Shown here: positions 1-9,016 of the stretch, one piece after another
Numbering within the stretch: the first letter of the stretch is position 1
Layout: each line of letters starts with the position of its first letter
Assembly (NCBI GenBank): GCA_028822155.1
Contig: JAPKEJ010000017.1
Coordinates: 1 to 42,268 of the forward strand
Direction: 5' to 3'
From: Porticoccaceae bacterium
Lineage (GTDB): Bacteria; Pseudomonadota; Gammaproteobacteria; Pseudomonadales; Porticoccaceae
Length of the DNA stretch: 42,268 nt
Program-made: the position numbers and the translations under genes
Notes under the pieces: model-generated
The model's input: only the letters and a program-made list of their open reading frames with translations
Databases searched by the model: none
Told to the model about the DNA's origin: nothing

Positions 1-508
1 CTGCTTCTTGGAGTGATTGATCCATGCTGGATAAACGAGATTGCACAACCACCGCGACATAGGCCATGGAAAAGGTGATATGGGCAATGGTAATAGTGCT
101 AGCGCCCCGTGACACCGGCCAGCCAATCAGTTCTTGTAGACTAACAAACATTAATAATAGTGATAGCCCCGTAATGACCTCAGGCATCACCAAGGGCGCA
201 GCGATTAAACCGGTGAAGATCAGCCTGCCTCGGTAGCGTCCCATTTGGGTTAAAGCCAGTCCTGCCATAGTCCCCAAAATGGTCGCGAAAGTGGCACTGG
301 TCGCGGCAATTTTTAAGCTTAGTATGGCCGCCTCAATAATTTGCTCATTGTTAAATAGCGCCGTATACCATCGCAGCGAAAAACCTCCCCAAACTGATGA
401 AATAGCCGATTGATTAAAGGAATAAATAATCAATACCAATATTGGTATGTATAGAAAGGCAAAGCCAAAGCATAATGACGAGAATACAAAGCGAGAGGAC
501 GTTTTCAT
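1..508 (-). CDS. potI: Polyamine-type ABC transporter permease, PotI-like (partial, 3' end beyond window)
   Basis: Inner-membrane permease of a spermidine/putrescine-class importer. About 169 N-terminal residues are visible, and the gene continues past the left edge. I read an N-terminal hydrophobic segment followed by YSFNQSA, then PLVMPEVITGLSLLLMFV and GWPVSRGASTITIAH. These match the PotI branch closely. The window ends at MDQSLQEA, the start of the cytoplasmic EAA loop that contacts the ATPase. The ATG at 508-506 lies 2 bp after the potH stop, so it is the last visible gene of the leftward operon TetR-ACAD-potFGHI. Family assignment is firm; the substrate is inferred from the operon. Confidence 0.93.
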   Translation of the reverse strand, partial: MKTSSRFVFSSLCFGFAFLYIPILVLIIYSFNQSAISSVWGGFSLRWYTALFNNEQIIEAAILSLKIAATSATFATILGTMAGLALTQMGRYRGRLIFTGLIAAPLVMPEVITGLSLLLMFVSLQELIGWPVSRGASTITIAHITFSMAYVAVVVQSRLSSMDQSLQEA

Positions 509-510
509 GG

Positions 511-1449
511 TTACTGTTTCTCCTGCTGACTGCGTTGAAACAGCATGATCGGTATAACGATAATGATCAGTAAGATAGTGGCAACCGCTGACGCTAGCGG
601 CCAGTCACGATTAACAAAAAACTCGTCGTAAAGCGTGCGACCAATCATCAGTGAGTCGATACCACCGAGAAGCGCTGGAATAACATATTCGCCAATCGCT
701 GGTATGAAGACTAATAGTGAGCCAGCAATAATGCCTGGCATAGATAAGGGCAGTGTGACATCAATGAAGGTCTGCCATGGCTTGGCGCCTAAATCGGCCG
801 CGGCATCATGGAGACTGAGATCCATTTTCTCTAAGGTCGCATAGAGCGGTAAAATCATGAATGGGATGTAGGTATAGACAATGCCCACATACACGGCAGC
901 ATCGGTGTAGAGCATTTGCATAGGCGTATCAATCAGGCCCAAATTAATGAGTGCTGAGTTAACGATTCCATTTTTACCTAAAAGTCCCATCCATGCATAA
1001 ACTCGCAGTAAGAACGATGTCCAGAAGGGCAGTATCACCAACATCAATAAAATATTGCGCGTTGTTGGTGCGGCGCGCGCGATTCCATAGGCCATGGGAT
1101 AGCCAACGAGTAGGCAAATTAGTGTTGAGATGGACGCGATCTTGATTGATTTAAAGTAGCTGATCCAATACAGATTATCTTCGGTAAGAAAACGATAATT
1201 ATCCCATGTAGCCAACACCCACTGACTGGCACTGGCACTAAAATCAAACAGTTGAGTGAAGGGTGGTTGAGCTACGATGGGGGTGGCGAAGCTTATCTTT
1301 AGAACGATGGCAAACGGTGCTAGGAAAAATAGCAGTAACCAAAAGTAGGGCAGGCCAATCACAAAGTTACGCCATAGAATGTCCTTAAACGGCAGGCGAT
1401 AGGTTTTTACTGCGCTTTTGGTTGCTAAACTAGCGCTGGAATCTCTCAT
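511..1449 (-). CDS. potH: Polyamine-type ABC transporter permease, PotH-like
   Basis: Membrane-spanning permease of the Pot importer, pairing with the PotI-like subunit. It has 312 residues, normal for PotH, with about six hydrophobic segments starting near residue 33. The EAA-type cytoplasmic loop is visible as HDAAADLGAKPWQTFIDVTLP, followed by a typical PGIIAG segment. The ATG overlaps the TGA of the ATPase gene by 4 bp (ATGA), implying translational coupling. Gene order SBP-ATPase-permease-permease matches potFGHI. The role in taking up a putrescine-like amine follows from the family; the exact ligand is not shown by the sequence. Confidence 0.94.
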   Translation of the reverse strand: MRDSSASLATKSAVKTYRLPFKDILWRNFVIGLPYFWLLLFFLAPFAIVLKISFATPIVAQPPFTQLFDFSASASQWVLATWDNYRFLTEDNLYWISYFKSIKIASISTLICLLVGYPMAYGIARAAPTTRNILLMLVILPFWTSFLLRVYAWMGLLGKNGIVNSALINLGLIDTPMQMLYTDAAVYVGIVYTYIPFMILPLYATLEKMDLSLHDAAADLGAKPWQTFIDVTLPLSMPGIIAGSLLVFIPAIGEYVIPALLGGIDSLMIGRTLYDEFFVNRDWPLASAVATILLIIIVIPIMLFQRSQQEKQ

Positions 1450-2621
1450 TTAGAGAGCACCACGTTACAGCTGGAGTCCCAAGACAGATAGACTTCATCA
1501 TCCCATTCCAATGCCAATTGTTCAGAGCGTTGATGATTTTGTGCACTGACCTGAATAATACGGCCAGATTGGCTACGAACCCTATAAATACTGCGATTTC
1601 CATAGTAGGCGAGATCTTCTACTGTACCTTTGGTTACTGTTAGGTGATCTCCTTTGGGGGGCTTTTGGGTAACGCTAATTTTTTCAGGGCGCACCGCGAT
1701 GGTGACTTCATCGCCAGTGTTAAAAGTGCCGTCGGTAGTAGCCTCTAGTTTAGTTCCGGTTGTCTCCAAGGCAGCACATAAAGTTTTCGTCTCAGTATCA
1801 GCGGTGAGAACGGTTGCATTGAAAAAGTTAATAGTGCCAAAAAAGTCAGCAACAAAACGGTTGCTGGGGGATTCATAGACTTGAGACGGAGTACCGATTT
1901 GAACAAACTTGCCGGCATCCATTACCGCGACCCGGCTTGATAATGTCATCGCTTCTTCTTGATCATGCGTGACTACCACAAAGGTAATGCCCAATTCATA
2001 TTGTAAATTCATTAGCTCAAATTGGGTTTGCTCTCGGAGTTTTTTGTCCAGTGCCGCTAAGGGTTCATCTAGCAGTAAGACCTTGGGTTGCTTAATCAGC
2101 GCGCGAGCAAGCGCTACACGCTGACGTTGACCGCCAGAAAGTTGATTAGGTTTGCGCTTAGCGAGCTCACTGAGTTGCACCAGTTCCAGCATGTCTTTTA
2201 CACGAGAGGCAATCTCAGCTTTAGCAAGGTTGTCTTTTTTTAGACCATAGCTAATGTTTTGCTCCACCGTCATGTGTGGAAAAACTGCATAGGACTGGAA
2301 CATCATATTAATTGGGCGGTCATAGGCAGGGATATTGGCCATATCGATGCCATCAATAATTATTTGCCCAGCATTGGGCGTTTCAAAACCGGCCAGCATA
2401 CGAAGAAGCGTCGATTTGCCGCAACCAGAGCCACCGAGAATGGTAAACAACTCTCCTTTATAGATATTTAGATCAACATTATCGACCGCTGAGAAGTCAT
2501 CGAATTGTTTACTGAGGCCTTTAATTTGAATAAATGGCACGGCTTCTGGATCCAGCCAAGGCGTTTCCGCCACATAGGGCTTTGCAGATTGATTGGCCTT
2601 GATTGTATTCTCATTGTTCAT
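1446..2621 (-). CDS. potG: Polyamine-type ABC transporter ATP-binding protein, PotG/PotA-like
   Basis: Cytoplasmic ATPase that powers the Pot importer. It has 391 residues. The Walker A is GGSGCGKST at residues 63-71, the signature LSGGQRQR at 161-168, the Walker B LLLDEP at 182-187, and the switch histidine H219 lies in VTHDQEEAM. The C-terminal third (after about 260) has the TOBE-type fold of PotG/MalK-like ATPases, with a VRPEKI motif. It lies 22 bp after the binding-protein gene and overlaps potH by 4 bp. No key residue is missing, so it should be active. Confidence 0.95.
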   Translation of the reverse strand: MNNENTIKANQSAKPYVAETPWLDPEAVPFIQIKGLSKQFDDFSAVDNVDLNIYKGELFTILGGSGCGKSTLLRMLAGFETPNAGQIIIDGIDMANIPAYDRPINMMFQSYAVFPHMTVEQNISYGLKKDNLAKAEIASRVKDMLELVQLSELAKRKPNQLSGGQRQRVALARALIKQPKVLLLDEPLAALDKKLREQTQFELMNLQYELGITFVVVTHDQEEAMTLSSRVAVMDAGKFVQIGTPSQVYESPSNRFVADFFGTINFFNATVLTADTETKTLCAALETTGTKLEATTDGTFNTGDEVTIAVRPEKISVTQKPPKGDHLTVTKGTVEDLAYYGNRSIYRVRSQSGRIIQVSAQNHQRSEQLALEWDDEVYLSWDSSCNVVLSK

Positions 2622-2643
2622 AGGCTATTCCATGACGTAGTAG

Positions 2644-3801
2644 TTACAGTCCAGTTTTAATTTTGGTCCAGGTACGTGATCGCTTGCGCTCTTCTTGTGG
2701 TGCTAAGACCTCAGTTGTGTGAAGCCTTTGTCGTGTTTCTGCATCCGGATAAATAGCAATATTCCCAGTCAGACTTGGATCTACTAGTGGCGTGGCTGAC
2801 TTGTTGGCATTAGCGTAGCCAATGTAGTTACTCGAGGCTGCGATCACTTCAGGGCGTAACATATAGTTGAGGAAAAGATACGCATTTTCACGATGGGGTG
2901 CGTCTTCGGGAATGTACATATTATCAAACCACATGCCAGCGCCTTCCTTGGGAAGAATATAGTCCAAGTTAATATCGATACCCGCTTCCTTGGCCCGATT
3001 AGTTGCTACCGAGTAGTCACCAGACCAGCTCATAGCAATGCAGACTTCTTCGCTGGGTAAATCTAGGAGCATTTTAGTAGAGCTGAAATAGGTAATATAA
3101 GGACGCACCGCCTTGACCAGTGCTTCTACTTCTTTGAGTTGCTGCAGATCTACTGAATTAGAAGGGTAGCCTAGATACAGCATAGCCATAGGAATGACCG
3201 ACGTCGGATCATCTAAAAAGGAAATGCCGCAGTCAGTAAATTTGGAGATTATTTCTGGATCAAAGATCAGCGCTGAACTGTCTAACGGAGCATTCGGCAT
3301 GCGTTCATTAATCAGATCTACGTTGTATGCAATACCTGAGGTACCCCAGAAAAAAGGCACACCCTGCAATCCGTTAGAGTACCTTTCATTCGCTTTGCTG
3401 ACCAAATCTTGATCTAGATGATGCCAGTTGGGTAGTTTGTCAAAGTCTACTGGATGAAAAATACCAGCTGGCACGAGCCGAGCCGTGAACGAGGCGGCAT
3501 GGACGACTACATCATAGCCACTGCGACCGGTCATAAGTTTGGTGTCCACAATTTCACTTGAGTCATAGATATCATAGGTGATATCTATGCCGAACTCTTC
3601 TTCGAAGTTAGTGATCGCCTCTGGATCTATGTAGTCTGCCCAGTTATAGATATTAAGTATTTTCGGTGTGCCCTTTGCGGCATCAATAAGGTCTTGCTCA
3701 GAGGCTGCAGTGGCCATTGGACTGGCAATAATAAGCAGTGCTAACCAAATCCATTCGACTAGTTCACGGGAAAAACGATAGGACCGTTTAGATGTCAGCA
3801 C
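2644..3801 (-). CDS. potF: Periplasmic polyamine-type substrate-binding protein, PotF-like
   Basis: Extracytoplasmic solute receptor of the importer, 385 residues. A hydrophobic segment near residues 17-33 ending ATAASE looks like a signal peptide. From memory of PotF/SpuD, several ligand-pocket positions can be matched: NWADY (PotF W37-Y40 region), WSGDY (W244/D247), WFDNM (F276/D278) and GYANAN (Y314). The carboxylates equivalent to D39, D247 and D278 are kept. The segment equivalent to PotF E185 reads DDPTSV with no glutamate, and the PotF S85 region reads HAASF. The pocket therefore looks like that of a diamine-type receptor with altered specificity. The ATG is 1 bp past the acyl-CoA dehydrogenase stop. 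Confidence 0.92.
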   Translation of the reverse strand: MLTSKRSYRFSRELVEWIWLALLIIASPMATAASEQDLIDAAKGTPKILNIYNWADYIDPEAITNFEEEFGIDITYDIYDSSEIVDTKLMTGRSGYDVVVHAASFTARLVPAGIFHPVDFDKLPNWHHLDQDLVSKANERYSNGLQGVPFFWGTSGIAYNVDLINERMPNAPLDSSALIFDPEIISKFTDCGISFLDDPTSVIPMAMLYLGYPSNSVDLQQLKEVEALVKAVRPYITYFSSTKMLLDLPSEEVCIAMSWSGDYSVATNRAKEAGIDINLDYILPKEGAGMWFDNMYIPEDAPHRENAYLFLNYMLRPEVIAASSNYIGYANANKSATPLVDPSLTGNIAIYPDAETRQRLHTTEVLAPQEERKRSRTWTKIKTGL

Positions 3802-3802
3802 A

Positions 3803-4963
3803 TTACATTCCTTTTAAGCCTCTTTTTTGCAGTGCTCTGGCAATGACCATGCGCTGCATCTCGCTGCTACCCTCCCAAATGCGATCGACCCTAACCTCTC
3901 GATAAAAGCGCTCTACCGCGTTATCACGTCGATAGCCACGACCACCCCATATTTGTAAGCAGCGGTCTGCCACACGATTAGCCATTTCGGTTGAATAAAG
4001 CTTAACCATCGAACAACGTGCATGGAGAGACTTTAATGCATCGCCTCGGTCATGGGCCTCAGCAGCTTCATAAACCATCAATTTTGCTGCCCAGAGCTCA
4101 GTGGCACTATCGGCGAGACTAAATTGAATAGCTTGTTTCTCGATTAGTTTCTCACCCTGAATATCACGTTGGGCAGCCCAAGCGGTTGCCTCTTCGATCA
4201 TGCGTGTGGCCGCGCCGAGCATACGTGCTGAAATGGTCAGGCGTTCGTGACGGAACCAACTGCGACTATAGTCCATACCGGAACCCTCGCCACCAATGCG
4301 ATCTTTCTCAGGCACAAATACGTTGTCAAATTTGTAGGTTGGGTGATGGGATGGGAAGGTATGAGAGAAGACCGGATTTTCGGTCATGGTCACACCAGCA
4401 GCATCTATATCAACAAAAAATAGCGCCTCTTCACCCTCGTCAGTTTTTGCTTGCACAAAAAAGAAGTCGGCCATATTGGCGGTAGTAACAAACCATTTTT
4501 CGCCATTAATTGAATAGCCGCCATCACAGCTTTTAGCAGTGGCGTTAGTCACCTCGTAAGAGCCAGACTCTGCCTCTGTGATCGCATAGCACTCACGCAG
4601 ACTGCCGTCCATTAAGCCTTTGAGGTAGGTATTAATCTGATGCTGGCTGTCGCCACAAGCTTCAAACATCCAGTGTTGGGCCTCAGGAAAACACCAGCAT
4701 AGTGCGTTAGTCACACGGCCTAGTTCTTCCCATGCAGCGACTTGGTCAACCATGCTCATACTCAGACCACCATATTCAATGGGTGCATCCATTTTTGAAA
4801 GACCCAAGGCAATTGCCTTATCTTTCATGTTCTTGCTAACCGCTTCAGGAATTACGCCCTGATTCATTTCAGCTTCAATTTCCCAGGGAATCAATTCTGC
4901 ATCGACAAACTGACGAACCTTTTCTTGCCAGTCAACGGTGCTTTGCCTATGTTGAATCTCCAC
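3803..4963 (-). CDS. Acyl-CoA dehydrogenase family protein
   Basis: FAD-dependent acyl-CoA dehydrogenase that would desaturate an acyl-CoA and pass electrons to ETF. It has 386 residues, the normal family length. The middle beta-domain motif CYAITEAESGS is present. The C-terminal region has WGGRGYRRDNAVERFYRE and IWEGSSEMQ, the latter holding the glutamate that serves as base in medium-chain-type enzymes. The start is GTG at 4963, preceded by AAGGAG at 7 bp. It lies between the TetR gene and the Pot importer in one tight operon, so its substrate is probably an acyl-CoA made from the imported amine, perhaps by the ADP-forming acyl-CoA synthetase at 10194. The substrate itself is inference. Confidence 0.9.
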   Translation of the reverse strand: MEIQHRQSTVDWQEKVRQFVDAELIPWEIEAEMNQGVIPEAVSKNMKDKAIALGLSKMDAPIEYGGLSMSMVDQVAAWEELGRVTNALCWCFPEAQHWMFEACGDSQHQINTYLKGLMDGSLRECYAITEAESGSYEVTNATAKSCDGGYSINGEKWFVTTANMADFFFVQAKTDEGEEALFFVDIDAAGVTMTENPVFSHTFPSHHPTYKFDNVFVPEKDRIGGEGSGMDYSRSWFRHERLTISARMLGAATRMIEEATAWAAQRDIQGEKLIEKQAIQFSLADSATELWAAKLMVYEAAEAHDRGDALKSLHARCSMVKLYSTEMANRVADRCLQIWGGRGYRRDNAVERFYREVRVDRIWEGSSEMQRMVIARALQKRGLKGM

Positions 4964-4979
4964 AGCTTATCTCCTTTAT

Positions 4980-5630
4980 TTAGATTCCCGTTCGGGTTTT
5001 TAAGTGGTTAGGGAATTGGGTCGCCAGATAATGCATTGCCACTAATTGGGCCTGAGCCGGCTTTAGTCCTTTTGGGGTCATGAGTAAATCAAGCCATAAC
5101 CCATCAGATAGAGCGGTATAACAGGTGCATACCAACTCTGGATCAACCTTGGTGTAATTGCCCTCTTGTTTGAGCAAGGCAAATAGGGCGGTCAAATTAT
5201 TAGCGATTTCGTTAATATAGCTGGCGCAAATTGATAGGTAGGTAGGGCGAGATTTGGTTTCACCCCAAAAGGCGAACCACACCGCCAACTTATTGCGATC
5301 GATAATTTTACGGCTAAAATCGAAGTTGATGTGCGCAAGAATTTTCTGTTCAGTGTTCAGATTTTTATCATTAAAAATCTTAGTAAGCCCGCTGGTATAT
5401 TCATCAGAAATGTAACTTAAGGTCTCGATGAGTAGCTTTTCTTTGCTTTGAAAATGTAGGTTAACAATGCCCAGACTTAGGCCTGCTAATTGCGTCACAT
5501 CGGCCATGGTGGTGCCAGACAGGCCCTTCTCAGCGATACACTTAATCGTCGCCTCAATAAGCTGCTTGCGCCTTGCCTGCTTGGACAGCGATCTTGGAAT
5601 TTTATTTATTTCAGCTTTGACCGCTTCCAT
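4980..5630 (-). CDS. TetR-family transcriptional regulator, BetI-like
   Basis: DNA-binding repressor of 216 residues. An N-terminal TetR helix-turn-helix spans about residues 22-68 (QLIEATIKCIAEKGLSGTT, then TMADVTQLAGLSLGIVNLHF). The C-terminal part has the AVWFAFWGE and SDGLWLDLL features of the BetI-type ligand domain. It is divergent from the large catabolic operon starting at 5830. The 199-bp spacer holds a perfect inverted repeat (5713-5730), so it likely controls both arms, including its own operon with the importer. The inducer is unknown; an amine or betaine would fit the BetI branch. Confidence 0.92.
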   Translation of the reverse strand: MEAVKAEINKIPRSLSKQARRKQLIEATIKCIAEKGLSGTTMADVTQLAGLSLGIVNLHFQSKEKLLIETLSYISDEYTSGLTKIFNDKNLNTEQKILAHINFDFSRKIIDRNKLAVWFAFWGETKSRPTYLSICASYINEIANNLTALFALLKQEGNYTKVDPELVCTCYTALSDGLWLDLLMTPKGLKPAQAQLVAMHYLATQFPNHLKTRTGI

Positions 5631-5712
5631 TCACCCTTCCTGTAATGGGTCTATGCTAGCTTATGTTCTTAACACGCCAAACCATAAACCATTGCTTAGA
5701 TCTGCGCAACTG

Positions 5713-5730
5713 AATGAATAACCATTCATT
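5713..5730. promoter_or_regulatory. Inverted repeat, probable TetR-family operator
   Basis: Perfect inverted repeat AATGAAT-AACC-ATTCATT with 7-bp arms and a 4-bp spacer. It sits in the divergent spacer between the TetR gene (ends at 5630) and the first catabolic gene (5830). Size and placement fit a TetR-type operator. Binding is inferred. Confidence 0.6.
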
Positions 5731-5813
5731 TTTGTGGACAGGGGATTTAATTTTTGGCATTCTTGAGTCAAACATTAAAAAATAGAGCGTCAATTGGCGC
5801 TAGCCGATTGTTT

Positions 5814-5820
5814 GGAGTGG
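5814..5820 (+). promoter_or_regulatory. Ribosome binding site that fixes the start at 5830
   Basis: GGAGTGG lies 9 bp before ATG 5830. An in-frame TTG at 5794 would add 12 residues but lies upstream of this site and has no comparable site of its own. The ATG also puts the FAD-binding GAGHNG motif at residues 10-15, normal for the family. Confidence 0.7.
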
Positions 5821-5829
5821 CTTAATCTT

Positions 5830-7446
5830 ATGAAAAAATACGATGCGATTATTATTGGGGCAGGACATAACGGCCTAACTAATGCCGCTTATTTGGCAAA
5901 GGCAGGGCTCGATGTGTTAGTGCTGGAGAAAAATGCCTATATTGGTGGCGCTACTGTTAGTCGTGAGCTTTATCCCAATTGGAAGTACTCCAATTGCTCA
6001 TATGTATGTAGCCTTTTGCGACCTGAAATTATTCGAGATTTAGAGTTACCCAGACATGGTTTGCAGGTTGTACCCTATGGCGGCGGTGTTACCTTTCAGG
6101 AAAATGGTGATTACTTTGGTAATCATGCAGACCATGAGCGTATGCTGCGTGAGCTTGCTCGGCATTCGAAGCGTGACGCCAGTGCTTATGAGCGTTATGA
6201 AGCAGATGTAATGAAACAAACCCGGTTGATTCGTCCGTTTTTGATGCGCACACCGCCTGATCCAACATCATTAAAGCCGAGAGACCTTAAAGAGTTGAGT
6301 GTTTTAGCTAAATCTTTTGGCAGCATGGGTGAAGAGGCCTTGGCCGATACCATGCGTTTTTGGACCATGAGTATTGGTGACTTCCTCGACGAGTATTTTG
6401 AGTCTGATGTCATTAAAGCTCATTTGGCCGGTAGTGGTATTATTGGCACTGCACTGGGTGTTTACTCCCCGGGTACTGCCTATGTATTGTTACACCACTA
6501 TATGGGTGATGTTGATGGTTCTGTCGGTGCTTGGGGCTTTGCACGTGGCGGCATGGGCGCGGTATCTGCCGCACTGTCGGCATCTTTCCAGTCATTTGGC
6601 GGCACCATTCAGTGTGATGCTGAGGTTGCTCAAATTATTGTCAAAAATGGCAAGGCCAAAGGTGTGGCTCTGGCCAATGGTGACGAGCTTTATGCCGATA
6701 TCGTTGTGTCAAACCTTGATCCCAAACGAACCTTCTTAAAAATCATGGACGAAGGTGATCTGCCAGCAGATGTAGTTAAAAAGGCCAAGAACTTTAAAAT
6801 TCGCGGCTCATCCGGCAAGCTTAATATTGCTTTGGATGGTCTGCCGACCTTTACTGGCTTACCTAAAGACAGCCCCCTTTGCTTGGGAGAGAAACACTTT
6901 AGTGACTCTCTTCAAAAAATGGAGCGAGCCTATGATGAGTGGAAAGATGGGACCTGGTCGAAAGATCCTTATGTGGATATGCTTATTCCCACCCAGATTG
7001 ACCCTACGATGGCGCCTCCGGGTAAGCACATGATGTCGGTCTTTGTGCAGTACGCTCCACCTAAAATTCATGGTGGCGATTGGACTGCTGAAGACAAGGC
7101 TGGTTTTGAAAAAACGGTGATTGACCAAATCAGCAATTACAGTCCTGACTTCAAAGATTTGATTTTGCACTGTGAGACGCGAACACCCCAGGATATCGAA
7201 AACGAGGTCGGCCTGACAGAAGGAAATATCTTCATGGGTGAGTTGACCTTTGATCAGTTACTGTTCAATCGTCCGTTCCCAGGTTATGCCCAGTATCGTG
7301 GGCCAGTAAAAGGCATGTATATGTGTAGCTCTGGCACTCACCCAGGAGGCGGTGTGATGGCAGCACCGGGTGCGAACGCAGCACGGGAAATACTCATGGA
7401 TCTGAAGCTAACCAACACCGTGCCTGGAGGGTATGACGATGATTGA
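5830..7446 (+). CDS. FAD-dependent oxidoreductase, PYROXD2/CrtI-like (copy 1)
   Basis: NAD(P)/FAD-dependent oxidoreductase of the phytoene desaturase-like superfamily, PYROXD2 branch, about 538 residues. The dinucleotide-binding motif IIIGAGHNG is at residues 7-15, followed by VLEKNAYIGG. The C-terminal FAD motif is SSGTHPGGGVMAAPG. The middle has LNIALDGLPTFTGL and GKHMMSVFVQYAP, shared with the adjacent copy. I chose ATG 5830 over TTG 5794 on RBS grounds. It overlaps the next gene. In this operon it probably oxidises an amine or cyclic imine intermediate; the substrate is unknown. The two copies may form a heteromeric enzyme. Confidence 0.88.
   Translation: MKKYDAIIIGAGHNGLTNAAYLAKAGLDVLVLEKNAYIGGATVSRELYPNWKYSNCSYVCSLLRPEIIRDLELPRHGLQVVPYGGGVTFQENGDYFGNHADHERMLRELARHSKRDASAYERYEADVMKQTRLIRPFLMRTPPDPTSLKPRDLKELSVLAKSFGSMGEEALADTMRFWTMSIGDFLDEYFESDVIKAHLAGSGIIGTALGVYSPGTAYVLLHHYMGDVDGSVGAWGFARGGMGAVSAALSASFQSFGGTIQCDAEVAQIIVKNGKAKGVALANGDELYADIVVSNLDPKRTFLKIMDEGDLPADVVKKAKNFKIRGSSGKLNIALDGLPTFTGLPKDSPLCLGEKHFSDSLQKMERAYDEWKDGTWSKDPYVDMLIPTQIDPTMAPPGKHMMSVFVQYAPPKIHGGDWTAEDKAGFEKTVIDQISNYSPDFKDLILHCETRTPQDIENEVGLTEGNIFMGELTFDQLLFNRPFPGYAQYRGPVKGMYMCSSGTHPGGGVMAAPGANAAREILMDLKLTNTVPGGYDDD
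7426..7430 (+). promoter_or_regulatory. Ribosome binding site favouring the start at 7439
   Basis: GGAGG lies 8 bp before ATG 7439 and only 2 bp before the in-frame ATG 7433. Spacing therefore favours 7439. Confidence 0.6.
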
Positions 7447-9016
7447 TCTTAATAAGAACTATGATGTCATTGTTGTTGGTGGTGGTCACAATGGCTTAAT
7501 TTGTGCAACTTATCTGGCTAAATCTGGGCGTAAAGTGTTAGTGATTGAAGCTAATCAATCTCTTGGTGGCGCCTCTGCCACTAGTGAATTTAGTGATCAG
7601 TTCTCGGTTTCTTCCTGTGCCCATTGGTTGTTTCAGTTAAACCCCGATGTCGCCTCAGATATGGGTTTGAACAAACAGGGTCTTGAACTTGCAGCCCGTG
7701 ACCTTAATACCATTGCACTGGCTGAAGATGGTAACCATTTAATCATCGATGGCGACAAGCTTGAGGGCGCAGGAATATCTGATGAAGATCGCGTTGCCTT
7801 TGTTGCCTTTAATAAGCAGATACTTAAGTTTGCTAAGTTATTGTCTGGTGCCTTTAACCGTCGAGCGCCGAAACTGGTTGAGGGTAATCTTACTGATCGT
7901 ATCACCCTAGCTAAGTTAGGTTTGGGTATGAAAATGCTTGGCAAGGACGATATGAGTGACCTCATGCGTCTAGCGTTGATCAATATTTATGACGTCATGG
8001 AAGAGAACTTCGACAATGAGCTGTTAAAAGCTGCCATTAGTCTTGACTCACTTTTAGGGTCGCATATGGGTCCGCGTTCACCGAACACAGTGTACGGTTA
8101 CTTTTATCGTCGCATGGGTGATATATATGGTTTCAGTGGTCCAGCGGTGGTCAAGGGCGGAATGGGTGCAGTAGGCGAAGCCATGGCTAAGGCTGCTCGC
8201 GCCAGCGGTGTTGATATTGAAGCAGGTACTGCCGTTAGCAAAATCAATATCGACATTGATCGTGCTACAGGTGTGACACTAGCTGATGGCCGAGTGGTCG
8301 ATGCTGGATTAGTCGTCTCTAATGCAGATCCTAAAACGACGTTTAATAAGTTAGTTGGCTTAACCAATATTGAGACTGGTATTGCACGCCGGGTCAAGGC
8401 TGTGCGCATGAAGGGAGATGCGGCTAAGTTGCATATTGCTTTAGACAGCTTGCCAACCTTTACTGGGCTCAGTGAGCAGCAGATGGGTCAGCGCTTGTTA
8501 ATCGCGCCAACCATGAACTATATCGAAAAAGCGTTCAACCACTCCAAGTATGGTGAATATTCAGCGGCACCAGCCATGGATATTAGTATTCCAACGATAC
8601 ATGATGCTAGTCTTGCCCCAGCGGGTAAGCACGTGATGTCGGTCATTGTTCAGTTTGCTCCCTATGAGTTAAAAGGTGGCTGGAATAATGAGAATAAGGA
8701 AGAGTTTAAGCGGTTGGTCATTGATCGCATTACTGATTACGCGCCAGATTTAAAAGACAAAATTATCGCCAGCGAGTTACTCACCCCTACAGATATTGAA
8801 GAGCGGTTCCATATACATGGTGGTCATTGGCACCACGGCGAGATCAGTCTTGATCAGATACTAACCATGCGCCCTTTTCCTGGCGCTTCCCAGTACGGGA
8901 CGTCAGTCGATGGTCTATTCCTGTGTGGCGCGGGCACTCACCCTGGTGGCGGTGTAATGGGCTTAGCAGGTCACAATGCGGCAAAAGAAATTATTAAGCG
9001 AGGTAAATCAGCATGA
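7439..9016 (+). CDS. FAD-dependent oxidoreductase, PYROXD2/CrtI-like (copy 2)
   Basis: Paralogue of the preceding gene, about 525 residues from ATG 7439 (527 if ATG 7433 is used). The FAD motif VVGGGHNG is at residues 12-19, followed by VIEANQSLGGASAT. The C-terminal motif is GAGTHPGGGVMGLAG. LHIALDSLPTFTGL and GKHVMSVIVQFAP align directly with copy 1, so the pair arose by duplication. It overlaps the upstream gene by 8 bp and the downstream GcvT-like gene by 4 bp, indicating translational coupling. The likely role is oxidation of an N-containing intermediate, possibly as a heteromer with copy 1. The substrate is unknown. Confidence 0.88.
   Translation: MIDLNKNYDVIVVGGGHNGLICATYLAKSGRKVLVIEANQSLGGASATSEFSDQFSVSSCAHWLFQLNPDVASDMGLNKQGLELAARDLNTIALAEDGNHLIIDGDKLEGAGISDEDRVAFVAFNKQILKFAKLLSGAFNRRAPKLVEGNLTDRITLAKLGLGMKMLGKDDMSDLMRLALINIYDVMEENFDNELLKAAISLDSLLGSHMGPRSPNTVYGYFYRRMGDIYGFSGPAVVKGGMGAVGEAMAKAARASGVDIEAGTAVSKINIDIDRATGVTLADGRVVDAGLVVSNADPKTTFNKLVGLTNIETGIARRVKAVRMKGDAAKLHIALDSLPTFTGLSEQQMGQRLLIAPTMNYIEKAFNHSKYGEYSAAPAMDISIPTIHDASLAPAGKHVMSVIVQFAPYELKGGWNNENKEEFKRLVIDRITDYAPDLKDKIIASELLTPTDIEERFHIHGGHWHHGEISLDQILTMRPFPGASQYGTSVDGLFLCGAGTHPGGGVMGLAGHNAAKEIIKRGKSA

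Noticed and set aside
5794..5829. TTG start giving a 550-residue first PYROXD2-like protein
   Set aside because: The GGAGTGG site serves ATG 5830, and the extra residues precede the normal family N terminus.
6374..6739. Overlapping open frame of 121 codons inside the first PYROXD2-like gene
   Set aside because: It lies in another frame of a well-supported gene, has no RBS and shows no family features. The same holds for many other overlapping frames in the window.
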